From Chloroflexota bacterium (GTDB lineage Bacteria > Chloroflexota > Anaerolineae > Aggregatilineales > Phototrophicaceae), in the NCBI GenBank assembly GCA_011525385.1, contig WTGF01000111.1, forward strand, positions 62,001 to 126,000: DNA of 64,000 nucleotides. The letters are read 5' to 3'. Both the position numbers and the translations under genes were made by a program. Positions 62,885 to 64,000 of the stretch are shown here, piece after piece. Positions within the stretch are counted from its first letter, which is position 1. Each line of letters starts with the position of its first letter. The notes below the pieces were generated by a model. The model had not been told where the DNA came from. It made no database searches and saw only the letters and a program-made list of their open reading frames with translations.

Positions 62885-64000
62885 TTAAGCCATTAGGTCA
62901 ACTGGCAGGTCGAAGGTCTTTTCACCGACAAGCAAACTGCCATCGGCGCTGTCCGTGATCGCTCGTACATCCAGGCGCCAGCCGGGCAGGCTTTCTGGGA
63001 CGTTTAACTCGATGGTCGCTTCACCATGCGCGTCCGTGCGCAGCGTCGGATTCCAATAGGGGGTCTCGACGGGTGAATCGTTTATGATCGGATCCTCAAA
63101 ATAGATCTGCCCGCCGCAGCCAGCGCCGCAGCAGCCCGAGAAGCTCAAGGCGCCCGGTTCACCCTCGGCGCTTGTGACCAGCGACGACGAAGTCGCGACA
63201 TACAGTTGCTGTCGACCGTAAAACGTAGACAGCAGAGGCGCGTTGACGCGAGGTAGCGGGGACTGCGCCGCCGGGTCGACTAAAGCGACGCTGATCTCCG
63301 CAGCGACAGGATCGCCCTTGTAATCGGTCACGCGGAATGCATAAGTCTCTTTCCCCGCTGGCGTGAGGGATTGTCTCGCCTTGCTGATGTCGATGTTGAG
63401 CCTCTGGCGCTCCGGATTAACGCCTAACTCGGTCAAACCCATCTGATAAGCCGCGATAGGATGACGCCCGCCAGCCGACACGGCTTTGAGAATGAAGACT
63501 CTCACGTAGATATTCGGGACATGCTCCGGCAGGATTTCAAATTCATAGGTCAACGTTTTGCCGGGGAGTGTGATCAATTCATGGCTGATGACGTCGTCGC
63601 GTTCGATTGTGACCAAAGCCCGCGCTTCACCCTCAAAAGGAGATGTGACCAGGATGCGGGCGCGCTCGCCGATTCTGAATTCAGTTTTTTCTTCGATCAG
63701 GCGCACAGGCTCGATAATTTCGATCCTCTGGTCATCAACCGAGTGGCCGAGATCGTCGCTAGTGATGCTGGCATGCGTCTCCATGACAACCTCGGTGCTC
63801 TTGACCCCAGACCAGAGCTTCTGATACTTGGCGACAATAAAGCTTTGTTCAGCGCCTCCGAGATGGTACGGACCGTCCCCTTTATCATCGGCGCCACGCG
63901 AGACCTGAATATCGTATGGCCCATATGACCAGAGGCCGCCAGAAGCGAATACGCCGTGAAAACTACCAAAATCGCTCAACTGGACTTCTTGCTCCCGTAC
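62885..64000 (-). CDS. Alpha-2-macroglobulin-like protein, 5' end beyond the window, short C-terminus
   Basis: At least 372 residues; the frame is open to base 64000. It has macroglobulin-type beta-sandwich stretches (ILVTSPFEGEARALVTIERDD, TYEFEILPEHVPNIYVRVFIL, VNIDISKARQSLTPAGKETYAFRVTDYKGDPVAAEISVALVD), then the LRTDAHGEATIELNVPESLPGWRLDVRAIT segment typical of the A2M domain. In full-length bacterial A2Ms this is followed by several hundred residues with the thioester (CxEQ) domain. Here translation stops right after LPVDLMA, so the protein seems to end early. SGCCGAGCGG (Cys-rich) is odd. Confidence 0.75.
   Translation of the reverse strand, partial: VREQEVQLSDFGSFHGVFASGGLWSYGPYDIQVSRGADDKGDGPYHLGGAEQSFIVAKYQKLWSGVKSTEVVMETHASITSDDLGHSVDDQRIEIIEPVRLIEEKTEFRIGERARILVTSPFEGEARALVTIERDDVISHELITLPGKTLTYEFEILPEHVPNIYVRVFILKAVSAGGRHPIAAYQMGLTELGVNPERQRLNIDISKARQSLTPAGKETYAFRVTDYKGDPVAAEISVALVDPAAQSPLPRVNAPLLSTFYGRQQLYVATSSSLVTSAEGEPGALSFSGCCGAGCGGQIYFEDPIINDSPVETPYWNPTLRTDAHGEATIELNVPESLPGWRLDVRAITDSADGSLLVGEKTFDLPVDLMA

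Overview
The window looks like part of a chromosome from a Chloroflexota bacterium, probably Anaerolineae-like. This is an inference from gene content and order; there is no rRNA here to prove it. Supporting signs are a membrane-arm complex I cluster with two adjacent NuoM genes, an archaeal/eukaryotic-type ProRS, split methylmalonyl-CoA mutase subunits, two adjacent S1-type proteins, and MurE together with FemAB-type peptidoglycan bridge enzymes. The DNA is moderately GC-rich and densely packed. Several convergent gene pairs end within a few bases of each other. I see no transposase, integrase, phage gene, CRISPR array, tRNA or rRNA. The window is core genome, not an accessory island.

Layout. 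0-6 kb: the 3' end of a membrane protein, a CHAD protein, methylmalonyl-CoA mutase large subunit, a short-chain dehydrogenase and a YbaK-type deacylase. 6-19.5 kb: pfkA, dnaE, mutM, an MBL-fold hydrolase, secA, a TVP38-type membrane protein, prs, meaB, the B12-binding mutase subunit and trxA, nearly all on the minus strand. 19.6-26.5 kb: the plus-strand heat-shock cluster hrcA-grpE-dnaK-dnaJ-prmA-ubiE. 26.7-36.5 kb: translation and RNA genes on the minus strand (infA, rpsU, two S1 proteins, a phosphoribosyltransferase, two methyltransferase-like proteins, a small unknown, pnp, rpsO). 36.5-47 kb: a tandem-NYN protein with a structured leader, proS, a MazG-like gene, three glycan-assembly genes and murE. 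47-50 kb: ATP synthase Fo genes only (atpZ-atpB-atpE-b/delta fusion), closed by a terminator. 50-59.7 kb: nuoA-H-J-K-L-M-M-N. 59.9-64 kb: two FemAB proteins and a PhyH dioxygenase on plus, then an alpha-2-macroglobulin-like gene that runs off the right edge.

How the genes work together. Complex I membrane subunits and ATP synthase Fo lie head to tail, each with a recognisable promoter, so proton pumping and proton use are neighbours. The catalytic parts (NuoBCDEFGI; F1 alpha, beta, gamma, epsilon) must be elsewhere. The sugar-phosphate transferase, GT2, GT39 and murE, plus the FemAB pair, form a cell-surface theme. The mutase subunits, MeaB and B12 domain make a propionate/methylmalonyl-CoA module split over 15 kb. 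Recurrent promoters are sigma70-like, often with an extended -10 (TGnTATAAT).

The most unusual items are the doubled NuoM; an Ala-rich, probably extracytoplasmic insertion in ATP synthase subunit a; the b/delta-C-terminal fusion; the tandem NYN protein behind a UUCG-hairpin leader; and a FemAB gene that lacks any normal start codon at its expected N-terminus. I did not find a clear new defence or mobile system.
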